A stretch of DNA of 64,000 nucleotides from Heloderma charlesbogerti (GCA_026122225.1 JANEZZ010001959.1:2675501-2739500), one strand, 5' to 3'; counted from the stretch's first letter, positions 43,067-54,897 are shown. A program made the numbers and translations. Notes: generated by a model not told the origin, from the letters alone.

Positions 43067-44779
43067 GTTGGTCGCAGCAGCACCCTTCCTTCTTCTTTAA
43101 AACAATGTATTAAAGGGGCAGCTGGCTAGGCAGGTACATGGTTACAGATGCTCATTATATTATTTTCACTTTAAAAAATCCTTTTCTACAACAACATGGT
43201 GTTTATTCCCAAGGAAACGTATTTAGCATCAGAGCAGACGCAAACTCCATTGTAGTCCTGTAGTCATGATGGTGCCATGAATTAAGTGAGTTTGAAATGC
43301 AAAACTGCACATGCTCAGAGTTTTTTTTTTTTTTAAACCAGGGTTGGCCAACAGTTTCGGTTTGTTTCTTTGCTCTAACATACCAGGAATGTAGAAGCAG
43401 TTATGAATCTTGGAATGGCAGGAAAGGGAGAAGAGAAATGTTAGTCATGTGCTTCACAAATGAAGTAATACATATGGTAATCTAAAGCCTCCCCGCACCC
43501 CTCACCAAGACCATTACATCCCGAGTCTAAAATTACCTAGCTGCATCCCTGCCTCTGTATGCTAACCTCTGTAAAAAGAGAGCAAGTATTTATTCTGCTA
43601 TCGGTGTCCTTAGGCAAGCCTCTACATCTCAGCCTAGACTGTCTAGGCTGTTGTGAGAACAGAATGGTTTCGCACCATCTATGTTGCTTGCCCTGAGCTC
43701 ATTAGGGGAAAGGTGGAATTCAAATGGGATCAATAAAACCACATATTTCTAAGCCTATTTCATCCTTAAATATGCACTGTTATATGCATTTTGATACTTT
43801 TTTTGGCGGAGAAATCCAGGTCTTCTCCCAAGCAATAGCTTACTCTCATAATTTCTGCTCTCTCTCAACCAGTTTTCCAGTTTCAGTAGCTCTGACTTTT
43901 TCCGGCTTTCCCCCCCACTCCCTTCTTCTCTCTTGCTTTCTCCATTTCTACCTTCTGTCTAGGCTTTTATCTTAAAATTAGTTATTTTTGTTCCCCAACT
44001 CAAACCAATCAGGGGGGTAGTTTGTCGTTCACCTTTGTCCTAAATTCCTTATCTTACATTCTTCCTCTGACCTTCTGTTGAACCTCCGGCAAACTCAGTC
44101 ATTCCCCCCTGCCCTTCCTCAGTAGACATCCTGGCTCCTACATCTTACTAAGCTTTTGATGTGAGCCATCTACAAACTTTCACCTTCTAGAGCAAATATC
44201 CTGATTCCTATAATCTCTTAGTAAACTTCTGATCTTTTGGCTGAAACTGACCAGTACTCAGAAAAAAGAGTTAACCCCATAATACCCGCAAAGCAAACTA
44301 GATAGAACAATGGAGGACAGTTCTGTTCCTTCACACATTTAGACTTCCCCACCTTATCTCTATGTCCATATTTCCCTTTTATTCCCTTTATGGCCTATGA
44401 CCAATACTATTTACCTGATACAACCCCTTTCCCCCCCATCAGACCAAGAAGATATTGACCGGTTGGCAAACCTATCCCCTTGAGATTTGTGAACAGGTCT
44501 TCCAGGTCAGAGAATGTAGCACCTCAGAAACCTTTATTCACAGGCAAACCATCGACTCCATCATGGTTCTCTGCATCCTTTATTCAGGTGCCAGGCTGAT
44601 AGCAATGTATTTCCCAAACATGTTCTTTTGGTTTAGTTTGTAGTCCAGTCACCAGTGAATGATTTTGCTAAGAGGATCCTCAGCGGTATTACAGTACATC
44701 TTGATTAGATTCCTTGTTTTTTTGTTTCAGTTTCCGAAATCCTTCAGTGGCTTCTATACTGGGTACATTAATCTCTCAT
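43067..44779. other. Long unassigned stretch
   Basis: At about 43600-43735 CCTTAGGCAAGCCTCTACAT, TTGTGAGAACAGAATGG and AGGGGAAAGGTGG look like a very old Sauria-SINE tail. Pyrimidine-rich around 43860-44120. No gene recognised. Confidence 0.4.
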
Positions 44780-45460
44780 TACATTTGTCTGAAATTGTGG
44801 TTGCTTATGAGTAATCATAAAGTGTCAGCTCTGAAAAGCAACCATTCGTTAGCTTTGCAGGAATGAAAAACTGTGATAAGTGAGGTTGTAAAAAGTCAAA
44901 TTAAATGTTAATTGATTCAGGGGCACAAAGCTGTGAGCCACTTAGCTTAGACACAAGCACCACATTTATCAGTTTTGACAAATTGTCCAGGGTGGCCTCC
45001 TAGATACTCACATTCCTGTTTTCTTTGTTGTCATTTTATATGAAGGTTCCATAGCTTAAATAAAGTGACACTGATCCCCAGATTACCAAGTGTCATATGA
45101 AACTTTACATAGGGATGGAGCCCAGTTTGAATATTAACGGTGATATTTTCAGAAAAGTGATGATCGGAAGAGAAGAAGGAAAGAACATATTCTTTTTTTT
45201 CTTATTATATGCATAAAGAAAAGGGACATGGACACACTTGGGGGAATTAAATAGGAAAACCTTTCTTAATCATCATACAACATTTAAATTGCCCATATTT
45301 GCATAAATACTAAAGTGTGAATCATTCCCTTTTCCCTCTTGCTCAAATCAATTACTGGCTCATTGTAATTAACTTTTATTTATTTCTCACAGGACAAAAA
45401 TAAGATGCTAATAAGCAAGGGGGAAATTTGGATTGCACCCAAATACATACAAATGCATCC
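44780..45460. other. AT-rich non-repetitive DNA
   Basis: No recognisable mobile element. Contains clusters of homeodomain-type cores (GTTAATTGATTC at about 44905, TGTAATTAAC at about 45364). A candidate conserved non-coding interval by composition only. Confidence 0.25.
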
Positions 45461-45963
45461 TGAGAAAGTTGGGTGTGCTTGACTCCCATTGAAATTCATG
45501 TGATACAAGGGCTTAACTATGTATTTATGAACCCACTGATTTCCACACACCTATGCAATGGAACTTTTATGTGTACGTAAATTATTCTGGAGTGTACCTA
45601 TGAGATTTATAGTATTGTAACCCAGGATTACATTGCTATTGCTATGTAATGCTGGAATGTCAGTGTTAGGTGCCTGTAATCACTCCCTTCTTGCTCTTTA
45701 ATGGCATTGCTGCAACAGTGATGGAGAAGGAAAAAAGGAGGACCACATTAAGGTGGATGTTAGTGTTGTTTCAAACAAGTACTCTGCAGGTAACATTATT
45801 TTCCAAGTCATCTTGTACAGTCTACATGGGAGACAAGTTGTCTGAATAGTCCATGGATGGCCATCCTGTAGCATGAGTGCCCCAAATGGCCCAGGCAGCA
45901 GTTCTTTGTGGCATTCCTAGACAGGAATGAGAGGGCCTGTACACCTGGCTATTGCCTCTGCAG
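45461..45963. other. No gene seen
   Basis: GACTCCCATTGAAATTCATG at about 45481 may be a diverged TGCAATCCTAT-type repeat. Otherwise nothing recognised. Confidence 0.35.
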
Positions 45964-46137
45964 TAGGGTGGCCACTCAAGAAAGAAAGAAAGAAAGAAAA
46001 TGCATCACCAAAAAAAGAGGACAAAACAGGACAATGATTTGCATAAAATTTGCATACACGTATATGTATAGATGCTAATTTTGAAAGATTTATTATATTT
46101 TAAATAGAAATACATTGCATCTCACCTCAGTGCGGAA
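45964..46137 (-). mobile_element. hAT MITE (TAGGGTGGCC family), partial
   Basis: TAGGGTGGCCACTCAAG end, a (GAAA)n tract at 45978-45999, then AATGCATCACCAAAAAAAG and ATTTGCATACAC, the reverse of the right part of other copies. The other end is lost. Confidence 0.6.
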
Positions 46138-46240
46138 AACTGACGAGGTGACTAGGTTACACCAGTGTCCATTTAATCCAGCATCTTCTCGCAAACAGTG
46201 GCCATCCAAATGTCTCTGGAAGCTCACATGAAGTGATGAG
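46138..46240 (-). repeat. CR1-like LINE 3' scrap
   Basis: CATTTAATCCAGCATCTTCT and CAGTGGCCATCCAAATG resemble the 3' part of the CR1-like copy at 41757-42320. Confidence 0.5.
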
Positions 46241-46439
46241 GTGCATGCACAGAACCCGCCCCCCGTCACATGTTCATGTGAGGACTAAACTAAATGTTCT
46301 CCTAATCGTGCATAGTGGAGCTATGCATGATTGTCTTCCGTACTCTCCTGCAAGTGCTTGGGGCCCCAAAGTGCTGACAGGTATGCATATAACCCCCAAT
46401 CACATGTTCATAGAACGTGTGAGAGCCAAACTAAATGTT
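46241..46439. repeat. Short repeat with CTATGCATGATTGTC block
   Basis: GGAGCTATGCATGATTGTCT and CTCCTGCAAGTGC match about 61112-61150. A small dispersed repeat of unknown class. Confidence 0.5.
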
Positions 46440-46640
46440 TGTGTGTTTATTCATTTATGTACAATATTTATGTACTGCTCCACATCAAAAGATTTTGGAG
46501 CAGTGAGCAACAAAGATAAAAGAATAAAACAATTAGAACATTTTAAAAGGAACAAATTCTGAATTTAATAAACCACGGCTGGTCACTCAAGGAAGGCCTC
46601 TCGAAATAATAATGTCTTCAGGAGGTGCCGAAAGTCAGCG
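46440..46640 (-). repeat. LINE 3' end, antisense
   Basis: TATTTATGTACTGCTCCACA followed by GGTCACTCAAGGAAGGCC looks like a diverged antisense LINE tail. No coding part recognised. Confidence 0.45.
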
Positions 46641-46884
46641 TTTTGTGCGAACCCAGTCATGGAGTGCATGCAACAGAAGCTATCATGAAACAGAAGCTAC
46701 CGTCTGTTCCATGCTACAAGTACCCAACTGACAGCCAATCCCATCCAGATAAAATGATGGAGTTGCAATCTGTGGATGAAAGCAGTTTATAAATACACAT
46801 AAATAAATAACAGTGGCATAGGGCAAACAGCAGAATCCTATTGCCCTCATGCGGTACCTATAGAAGTGGCTGTGCCCATAAACC
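46641..46884. other. No gene seen
   Basis: Nothing recognised. Confidence 0.35.
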
Positions 46885-47305
46885 TTCTAAATCCTTTCTA
46901 GAGAAACATTTTTCTCCCTGTCTTAAGATACTAGAACCTGGGGTCATCCTATGAAGCTGATCAGTTTGAGATTCGCCGATAAAAGGAAATACTTCTTCAC
47001 ACAGCAGATAGTCCAACTATGGAATTCACTACCACAGGATGTAGTGATGGCCACCAATTTGGATGGCTTTAAAAGGGGGTTGGAAAATTCTTGGAGAAAA
47101 AGGCTATCAATCGCTACTAGTCTTGATGGCTAAGTGTTGCCTCCAGTACCAGAGGCAGTGAGCCAGTTTCTGGGGAACGTGGTTGGGAGGGTGCTGTTGC
47201 ACTCATGTCCCGCTTGTGGGTTCCCGGTTGACAGCTGGTTGGCCACTGCGTGAACAGAATGCTGGACTAGATGGACCCTTGGTCTGATCCAGCCTGGCTC
47301 TTCTT
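46885..47305 (+). pseudogene. CR1-like LINE C terminus and 3' end
   Basis: The frame 46951-47133 reads KRKYFFTQQIVQLWNSLPQD then MATNLDGFKRGLEN. It is followed by the 3' region with ATGCTGGACTAGATGGACCC and GATCCAGCCTGGCTCTTCTT at the end. Same family as 41757-42320, opposite orientation. Confidence 0.85.
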
Positions 47306-48129
47306 ATGTTCTTATGGTTAATAACAAAGCCACAAACCCAAAGAGATTGCCAACACTGATAACTGAGCTCTTCAGCTACTCACATGACCCACAGGATCCT
47401 GCACTGGTAATGCTGGTCTTCCTGCCCCTTGCCACTCTCAGTTGGCACTTATATGCCACCTTACAAAGAGGAGATAAACGTTGGCCACAGGCCTAGCAGT
47501 GGCACCTGATCTCTGCCCTTCTGCAGGCATTGGCACCTCTTAAATCTGATCCTGAGAGCTTCTTTGCCAGTCTAGCAGCTCTCACCATCAGCTAATTCAC
47601 AGCTTTCAGTATTTGCCTTTGTTTCCGCTGCCCCCTTCCAAGTAACATGACACAAGTCCCGAGCTGTTTCTAACAGATTACTCTTATTTATGGCTCCGGC
47701 CCTGGAACTCTACAAACATAAAAGAGATGAATCCTTGCCCTGAAGGGCAGGCAATCACATTTAGACAAAGGGACGGCAGAGACAGAGAAAGGAAGAACAA
47801 TGAACAAGGCGATTTTAAAAGGAAAAAAAATGAAATAAATGCATGATATAAAATGTGCAGCTCTAAGTCTGTGCCCTCAGTTTCCATGGGAATTGTTTCT
47901 GTGGGGGCGAGTCCCCAAGCCACATGGAATTTAAAAGAGGAAAATGGCTCATCCGAAAGGCAGGTTTGGAGGAACAATGTAAAGCTGGAATCAGTGCAAA
48001 AGGGAGGGCGGGGAGTGGGGAAGAGAAGAAGACCATTAATAAGTAACAGAAAGAAATTCCAAGCTAAAGGGCAGCAAGGTCCCCCAAAGATGTAGGATGC
48101 CATTGAACAGATTTGACGGGGGTTTTAGG
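47306..48129. other. Unassigned; possible LINE-like scrap
   Basis: About 47690-47800 (GGCTCCGGCCCTGGAACTC; CCCTGAAGGGCAGGCAATC) is repeat-like. A 139-codon minus-strand frame at 47684-48103 has no known domain. No gene called. Confidence 0.4.
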
Positions 48130-48535
48130 TAGGGATGCTGGAGAAATTCGAGACAGGTTAAAATGAGCTTGGATTTCTAAGACTCCGACCTGCGGAATCC
48201 TCTGCGGAGCGACCCCCACAGGCCGTGTGGAGTCCATGACTTTCGGATGATTTTTTTACTTTCCCAAAATTTACGCATATAAATCTGTAGAAACACACGT
48301 ACGTTTCTGCTGAGGAAATGTTGAATGGAATAGGGGAGAATACGCTAAATGTTACGTGCTGAGGTAAATTATGTAAATATTGACGTAAATACTTATGTAA
48401 TTGTTTCCATATTTTTCCGCATGACCAAAAAAAAAAAAAAATCACATCCGTCTGTGGGTGGATGACGGAACGGAAGGCACCTGACAATCTGCGAAACACA
48501 GATGGAGTGGATTTTACACAGTCCGTACATCCCTA
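48130..48535. mobile_element. hAT element G (TAGGGATG family)
   Basis: Ends TAGGGATGCTGGAGAAATTC and GTCCGTACATCCCTA. Flanks GTTTTAGG (48122-48129) and GTTATAGG (48536-48543) match at 7 of 8. Interior includes ACGGAACGGAAGGCACCTGA and CTGCGAAACACAGATGGA, shared with elements H and I. Confidence 0.8.
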
Positions 48536-49264
48536 GTTATAGGACTCGAGTGAGGCCTGCAAGACAATACAACAAAATGGAGTGCTCCTGTTCATAGTTC
48601 TAAGCAGACAGCCATGCTCTTTCCCTGCATATTCCATTCTATTTCCCCTCTCCCCAGTTTTCCATCCCCCCCCCAGTAGTTAGTCAGCATTCTGTGTGCA
48701 GTGCTCAATTCTCACTGGGCAGTTTGGGTCCCCCCCCCCACTTACTGTTGATGATACTGTTTTGGTGACACTAGGAGAATGAGTTTGGTTAGGCTTAGAG
48801 AAGGGGAGATAGAGATAAGGGGAGAAAGAAAGGGGAAGAGAAGAGGACATAGACAGCAAGAGAGAAAAGGAAGGGGGAGAGAGAGAAGGAAAGGGGAGAC
48901 GTCCTGCAACAAGAGCCGGGGCGTGTCCAGGGCTCAGGGGCTGGCGGCAGCGGGGGTGGTGATGGAGGGGGTGACAGTGGTGATGACAGTTGCAGCAGTG
49001 GCGGCAGCAGCGGTGGCAGTGGCGGCGGCAGTGACAACGATGGTGACTCCTCCTCGTGATGGCTCAGGTAAGGAGCTGGAGGCACTGGCACTGCTGGGCC
49101 GGGGTGCTGAAGCACCGAAGTGCACCAAAGGAATTCGGAGAGCCCCCAACCCACTTCAGGTCACTTCTTGCCCCCTCCACTTTGCCTCGGAAGGGGCTGA
49201 AGCGGCCTGCTTCAACTCGGGCTTTGGGCCTCGGGCCGAAGCGGTGCACAGCCCCACCTTATGT
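48536..49264. other. GC-rich low-complexity tract, no gene
   Basis: Contains the longest open frame of the window (48779-49432, 217 codons): a lysine/arginine/glutamate-rich start, an alanine/valine run from GGTGGCAGTGGCGGCGG-type triplets, and a hydrophobic end contributed by a LINE tail. I judge it an artefact, although the purine-rich and GC-rich tract is unusual for the window. Confidence 0.5.
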
Positions 49265-49465
49265 GTCTGTTTCAAGAGAAGACCACAAGGATTTATTGCC
49301 ATTTTATTGTTGTTTTTATTGTATCCCCTTTGGTTTTATTGTGTTTTTATTGTTCTTAACATAATACTGTGTGTTTTATTGCTGTACTCTGGGAGGGCTT
49401 CTGCCCTGAAAGGTGGCCAAGAAATATTTTAAGTAATCAATCAATCAATCAATCAATCAATCAGT
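49265..49465 (+). repeat. LINE 3' tail with (AATC)n
   Basis: TTTTATTGTGTTTTTATTGT, ACTCTGGGAGGGCTTCTGCC and AAGGTGGCCAAGAAATATTT followed by (AATC)n at 49434-49463. Confidence 0.6.
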
Positions 49466-50129
49466 CAGGAATAGGCATGAATTTCAAAACTTTGCCTAAG
49501 AATTAGCACAATGCACCTGCTTTTGAGTAAAACATGTAGGCTAAGATCCAAAGAATTGTGCAGCTCCACAGTGGTTCAGCTAGGTCATCTTAAGACTCTT
49601 AGATCTAATGGTCTTCTTATGGGTCACTGCTCTAGACAGCCATGTGTATTACTTCAGTTATAAAGCCTTCAACTATGACTTCTGTTCTCTACCCCCCACC
49701 CCTACCATTCCATGCTTTATAACCGCTTCTACATTCCTGGCATGTTAGAGCTAAACAAAAACAAGAACAAGGGTATGAACAAGAACCACCATCACCACCT
49801 GCTTGCTAACCCTGATTAAAAAGAAATACTCTGAGCATGTGGGGTTTCACATTTTAAACTCACTTTAATCAAAGCACCATACAGGAATTAAATGGTGTTG
49901 GCTTCTGCTGCCCTGCTGATCTACACATTTACATGGGAATAAGTGCCATTTTGCTGTAGAAAAGGATAATATATATTTTTAAGTAAAAATGATTAAATGA
50001 TCATCTGTAATTCGTTTTATTTATTTGAAATATTTCTAGGCTGGCTTTCAGGGAAGAAGCCCTGCATGTGCCCAGCCAGCTGTGCCCTGACTATAAAAAG
50101 ATTTTAAAGATAAGAAGAAAATAATATAA
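49466..50129. other. No gene seen
   Basis: Nothing recognised. Confidence 0.4.
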
Positions 50130-50390
50130 AGTTGAAGAACCATCAGAAGGAAGAGGTGAGCGTTGAAGTTGCCCATTGAGAACACCTGGACTGCAGAGTG
50201 AGCAAGGCACACAGGACAGCTCGTCACAGCTTCCCTCATTATGGTGAGATACCTTGCTGTCTATGTAAATTATAGTTGTTCTACATTTTCATCCATCAGT
50301 ACATTTTCATAAATCAGTACATGCAAATTTAATGGAAATCTGTGGCCTCATTTGTCTTCTTTTTTGCTGATTCATAAGTGGCTACCTTAT
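50130..50390 (+). mobile_element. hAT MITE (TAGGGTGGCC family), right part
   Basis: GTTGAAGTTGCCCATTGAG, AGGACAGCTCGTCACAGC and a right end GATTCATAAGTGGCTACC match 32983-33351. The left end is missing. Confidence 0.6.
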
Positions 50391-50711
50391 CCAGCGTCTA
50401 CCCCAATGAGCCCCAGCGTGCCCATGCCAGCCTAGGTGCTGACTGGGCCTCTTTGCCACTGTGGGGCCGTGGATTTTGGCTCCAAGGTCCAGTCCTAGCT
50501 GCACAATTGCAGCTTCACACTCTACATAGCAAGGACAGTTGCTGTGAGCACACCGGTGTTACAGGGCAAGCGTTTCCTGCAGCAAACTTGCCAAGCAAGT
50601 TCCTGCAGCAAACTTGGCATATGTGTGTCTTTAAACATCCATGGGCACATGTCTGGGAACCCTCCCAGGCATTTGACAGCATACGATAAGATTTTTTAAC
50701 GGGTCCTGCGA
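50391..50711. other. No gene seen
   Basis: A 103-codon frame at 50378-50689 has no known domain. A direct repeat GCAGCAAACTTG occurs at about 50578 and 50602. Confidence 0.4.
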
Positions 50712-51010
50712 TAGGGATGCCAGTGGAATTCGTTTGGGGGTGGCACTTGACGAGCTTTCATTGGCTCGGCCCCCCAGGCTTTGGTCCGTTTTCCACTAAC
50801 TGGCCCAACTCAGTCTGCAGCAACTTGGGCAGATTGTCTATGTTCTTTAATTCGCCCAAATGACAGCTGCAATTTGCGCAGATTTGCATTATTTGCACAA
50901 ATTGCACAAAGTACAGCCACAATTTGCACAAATTACGCTGATTGATGGGGACAATATTTCATCATCTGGTTCCACCACCAGCAGTCGGAAGTTGGATAGA
51001 TCATCCCTCA
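50712..51010. mobile_element. hAT element K (TAGGGATG family)
   Basis: Left end TAGGGATGCCAGTGGAATTC, right end ATCATCCCTCA. The left flank GTCCTGCGA and right flank GTCCCTGCAA are similar with one indel. The middle has repeated AATTTGCGCAGATTTGCA-like blocks. Confidence 0.6.
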
Positions 51011-51046
51011 GTCCCTGCAAAGGGCCAAACTACAAGTGGTTTGAGG

Positions 51047-51499
51047 TAGGGATGGTGGAGAATTCCACTGCGGACCCAAATGAGGCCGGATTCTTTGGAA
51101 TCCGGCCTCCGGAATCCGCGGTGGAACGGCTTACTTACCTCCGCCTCCTGAGGATTTCCTTTGGAACAGCACGCCGGCTCCGTATAGCTGGGAGGAATAC
51201 AGCTGCAAATGGCATATTGGATGCACTGTTTTTATCTAAATGGAGCCGTAAACGGCTGCAATTAGGTTAAACTGAGGGCTTTACGGCCACAAGTGGCATC
51301 CAATACGCCATTTGCCCCTGTATTCCTCCCAGCGATACGGTAATGGCAGCAGCCATTACAGAGCCAATGTGCAGCTCTGAGGAATCCTCACAGAGTGGAG
51401 TCACTCTGGAGGATTCTGGGGGTGGGGGGAGGAACAGATTGCCTCCCTCCTGGGCAGATTCCCCACCGGATCGGAAGGTGGGGAATCCGTATATCCCTA
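51047..51499. mobile_element. hAT element D with long inverted interior
   Basis: Ends TAGGGATGGTGGAGAATTCC and AATCCGTATATCCCTA. Flanks GTTTGAGG (51039-51046) and GTTTGAGA (51500-51507) match at 7 of 8. Interior arms 51187-51224 and 51296-51333 (GCTGGGAGGAATACAG against CTGTATTCCTCCCAGC) form a long hairpin. The outer region CCGGATTCTTTGGAATCCGG is also palindromic. Close relative of element E. Confidence 0.85.
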
Positions 51500-51712
51500 G
51501 TTTGAGAGATCTGTGACCAGATCTTCATTTCCCCCCCCCTCTACAGTAAATGGGCTGTGGTAGAGAAACTCTGAAATTGACTAGGGCAGTAGTGCTGGGA
51601 GGAAGAGATATTTAACCCTTTCCCATGTACTGTTTCCTGATCTAAATCCCCCCCCCCCATCAAATCAGGGCAAAGTGCAGCCTCAGGGTGTTTGTGATTT
51701 AGATCAGGAACA
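51500..51712. other. No gene seen
   Basis: C-rich tracts at about 51530 and 51650; nothing else recognised. Confidence 0.4.
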
Positions 51713-52745
51713 TAAGAAAAGCTTGCTGGATCAGAGCATTGGCCTAGCTAGGGCACCATCTTGTTTGGCCACAGTGGCCAATCAGCTGCCTATGGGAAAG
51801 CCACAAACAGGACATGAGAGCATTGCTATTCCCGAGTAATGGTTATTGAGAGGCATGCTGGGTAATATGGATCCTGTTCATCATAACTAGTAGCCATTAA
51901 TAGCCTTATCCTCCATGAGTTTGTCTAATCCCCTTTCAAAAGCCAGCTATTTCGGTGATCATCAACAGAGCTTGTGGCAGCAAATTCCATAGTTTAACTA
52001 TGCTCTGTGAAGAAGTACTTCCTGAACATATTTCCTGAATCTCTCACCATTTACTTGCATTGGAATACCCCAGGTTCTAGAATCATAGAATCATAGACTA
52101 ATAGGGTTGGAAGGGGCCTATAAGGTCATCGAGTCCAACCCCCTGCTCAATGCAGGAATCCAAGTCAAAGCATCCCTGGCAGATGGCTGTCCAGCTTCAT
52201 CTTGACTGCCTCCAGTGTGGGAGAGCTCACCACCTCCCTGGGTAATTGGTTCCATTGTCATATTGCTCTAACAGTCAAGAGATTTTTCCTGATGTTCAGT
52301 TGGAATCTGGCTTCCTGTAACTTGAGCCCATTATTCCATGTCCTGCACTCTGGGATGATGGAGAAGAGATCCTGGCCTTCCTCTCTGTGACAACCTTTCA
52401 AGTACTTGAAGACCGCTATCATATCTCCCCTCGGTCTTCTCTTCTCAAGGCTAAACATGCCCAGTTCCTTCAGTCTCTTCACAGGGCTTTGTTTCCAGTC
52501 CCCTGATCATCTTTATTGCCCTCCTCTGAACCTTTTCCAGTTTGTCTGCATCCTTCTTGATGTGTGGTGCCCAGAACTGGGCATGGTACTCCAGATGAGG
52601 CCTAACCAGTGCTGAGTAGAGGGGAACAAGTACTTCACGCGAATGTCTAGTACTTCTAGTATTATGAGAGAGAGAGAAAAATCTCTTTCTCTCCACTTAT
52701 ACACACCATGCATAATTTTGTAAACCTCTATTTTTGTAAAAAAAG
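51713..52745 (-). pseudogene. CR1-like LINE, 3' end split by a CR1
   Basis: Low-coordinate part 51713-52080 carries GGATCAGAGCATTGGCCTAG and CAGTGGCCAATCAGCTGCC. High-coordinate part 52660-52745 carries TATTATGAGAGAGAGAG and ACCATGCATAATTTTG. Together they match the continuous copy at 41757-42320. A CR1 fragment (52081-52653) lies between, with TTCTAG at both junctions (52075-52080, 52654-52659). Confidence 0.8.
52081..52653 (-). pseudogene. CR1 LINE 3' fragment
   Basis: Minus-strand frames 52451-52696 and 52258-52482 read [57 protein letters not shown]. This is the classic CR1 reverse-transcriptase C-terminal region. The 3' end at 52081 is AATCATAGAATCATAGACTA, the reverse of the known CR1 terminal octamer repeat. 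The two frames are shifted relative to each other, so it is not functional. Nested in an older CR1-like element. Confidence 0.95.
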
Positions 52746-52825
52746 GTGTGAGTGGAAAAAAGGATTGAGCACCTCTCTCCCACCCCTCACCTCAGTGTTG
52801 CTTGTATAATCAAATTTGATGCCTC

Positions 52826-53680
52826 TAGGGATGGCAGAGAATTCCGCCACAGATTCCAGTGAGGCCGGATTCTTTAGAATCCGCCCCCCCGGAATCCATG
52901 GCGGAACGGCCTCCTGCCCCCTGCAGAATCCCCTGGGATGGAACTTACCTTGGGCAGATGCGGTGGATTCGGTGGCGGCGGTTCTGGCGGTGGCGGCGGC
53001 TGGTCTCCTGGCCGGCCGCGGCTGGGCTGCTACGGCCACCATTGCCGTCCTTGCAGCTGTGATAGGCTACGTAAGAATTTACGTAGCCTATCATGGCTAA
53101 CCCCCCCCCCAAACCCAGCATATGCAAATGGTGGCGGCTATGGCGGCCGCCATTTGCATTCTCTATTTTTCGCTGTTCTAGCCTACGTAAATATTTACGT
53201 AGGCAATTACGGCGAAAAAAAGGGAACCGCAAATAGCGTAGTAAGTGCTATTTGTGTTCTTCCCCCCCCCCCGCCGTTTTATCCTACATAAATATTTACG
53301 TAGGCTTTTACAGCAAGAAGAAGAAGAAATGCAAATAGCGCCCACTACGCAATTTGCGGTTTCCTTTTTTTCCCGCCGTAATTGCCTACGTAAATATTTA
53401 CGTAGGCTAGAATGGTGAAAAATAGGGAACGCAAATGGCAGCCACCGTAGTGGCCACCATTTGCATCTGCAGCAGCCCGTCCGCGGCCAGAAGTCCGGCT
53501 GCGCATGGCCCTGGTCGGCTGCTCCACAGAGCCGCCACGGAGCAGAGCCGGTGGGGCAGGATTCCGGGGGGGAGGACTGGATCGCCTCCCCCCCATCGAG
53601 GATTCCAGGGGGAGGGACGGAGCGCTCCCCCCCCAGTGGATACCCCAACTGGAATCAGGTAAGGGATTCATACATCCCTA
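52826..53680. mobile_element. Multi-hairpin hAT element C
   Basis: Ends TAGGGATGGCAGAGAATTCC and CATACATCCCTA; exact 8-bp duplication GATGCCTC (52818-52825, 53681-53688). The interior is a palindrome centred at 53293/53294 within TAAATATTTA. Moving outward on both sides come hairpins around GCAAATAGCG (53229-53253; 53332-53357), TACGTAAATATTTACGTA (53182-53199; 53386-53403) and ATGGCGGC-type hairpins (53126-53157; 53432-53463). Another TACGTA hairpin is at 53060-53092. Same outline as elements A and B. Confidence 0.9.
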
Positions 53681-53688
53681 GATGCCTC

Positions 53689-54286
53689 CCCTACATAGAT
53701 GATTTCAAGTAAAAATAAATATGACCCTTAGACCTGACAGTTTTACAGAAAAACCTGGAGCTAGGCTGGAAGGCCTTTCAAACCTTTCTAGCCTCCTTTC
53801 CTGTTTCCAGTTTGGCATTGCTAAATTTTTAATTAAACACAGCACACACAGTATTCCATTAATTAGCTTCCTTCTGTTATCTTTATTGGAAATAAAGACC
53901 TGTACATGAAGTCTTTATTCTAACACTATTCTTACAAAGTTATTACAACATTTAGTAGATTTTTATGCTTTAGACATAAATTGTAAGGGTTTTAGAGCAT
54001 AATATTCACATTTTAGGTTTTGAAAGTCATTCCAGTTCTAGGATTGGCCGTGAGTACAAATGTTTAAATAAGTGTTGTTGAAATATGTGAAAAGAATTGG
54101 GGCCTACTGCTAGCAATAGATTTATGCCTGTGGAGCTTTCTAAGGGTGTAACTGGTTCTCTGAGGTGGAATGCCTTCCTGTTGGAGCTCCTCTTTACCAG
54201 TAGAGGGATGTCTCCGCCCCATCCTTACCACTCCAATGAGTGGATCTGGGTTACGATTGATCTGGGTTACGGTTGCTGTGGTAGTC
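53689..54286. other. No gene seen
   Basis: Nothing recognised. The direct repeat GATCTGGGTTACG occurs at about 54244 and 54259. Confidence 0.4.
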
Positions 54287-54845
54287 ATAATAAATAATTC
54301 TACTTCGAGTGCTCTATAGTGTTCATAAGTTCAAGAACAAATACCTAAACAAAACCACTGACAAATTACACACGAGGGAAAAGCATAGCCGTATATGTTT
54401 GCTGAACACTGCATGCATTCATATATCCAGCTGGATTTACAATATTATTAAGCATGTTTACTACACATCATGATGGGGAAAAATACTTTAAAGTGCACAT
54501 TTAATGCACCCTTGTACTGATGCACGCTGAAGAGAGATCTAACGTTCTTGAAATAAATTAAATTAAACCTGAGGACTTTTATGAAGCATTAACTTCGAGC
54601 AGGAGGTCAAAACACACGAAAATATGACAGACACCTTTATGGAATATTAACCCAGCTCCAGGGATGTGTGAAATGAAAAGACTTCAGTGAAGTGAAATGA
54701 AGAGACTTATATGATTAACCTGTGAGGAGGATGAGGTCAAGTAAAGGCAAACAAAGAATAAAAGTTACACACAGAAGGGGCCTTTCCCTGGTGTCAACCC
54801 AACACCAAAAAGAGGTAGAATTATTTCATACTGGGAATTATTTCA
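54287..54845. other. AT-rich non-repetitive DNA
   Basis: No mobile element recognised. About 54370-54650 contains motifs such as AAAGTGCACATTTAATGCAC and ATTAAATTAAACC. Candidate conserved non-coding interval by appearance only. Confidence 0.25.
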
Positions 54846-54897
54846 TCCCTGAGGGCCAAACTAGATGTGATGTTATTCACATCATTAGCCCTGGCAT
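54846..54897 (+). repeat. GGGCCAAACTA-type repeat fragment
   Basis: Begins AGGGCCAAACTAGATGTGA, also seen at 33505, 51020 and 61080. Contains the left duplication of the BovB insertion. Confidence 0.4.

Noticed and set aside
48779..49432. 217-codon open frame, the longest in the window
   Set aside because: Low-complexity Lys/Arg/Glu and Ala/Val runs from simple repeats, ending in a LINE tail. No domain, and long frames also exist on the opposite strand.
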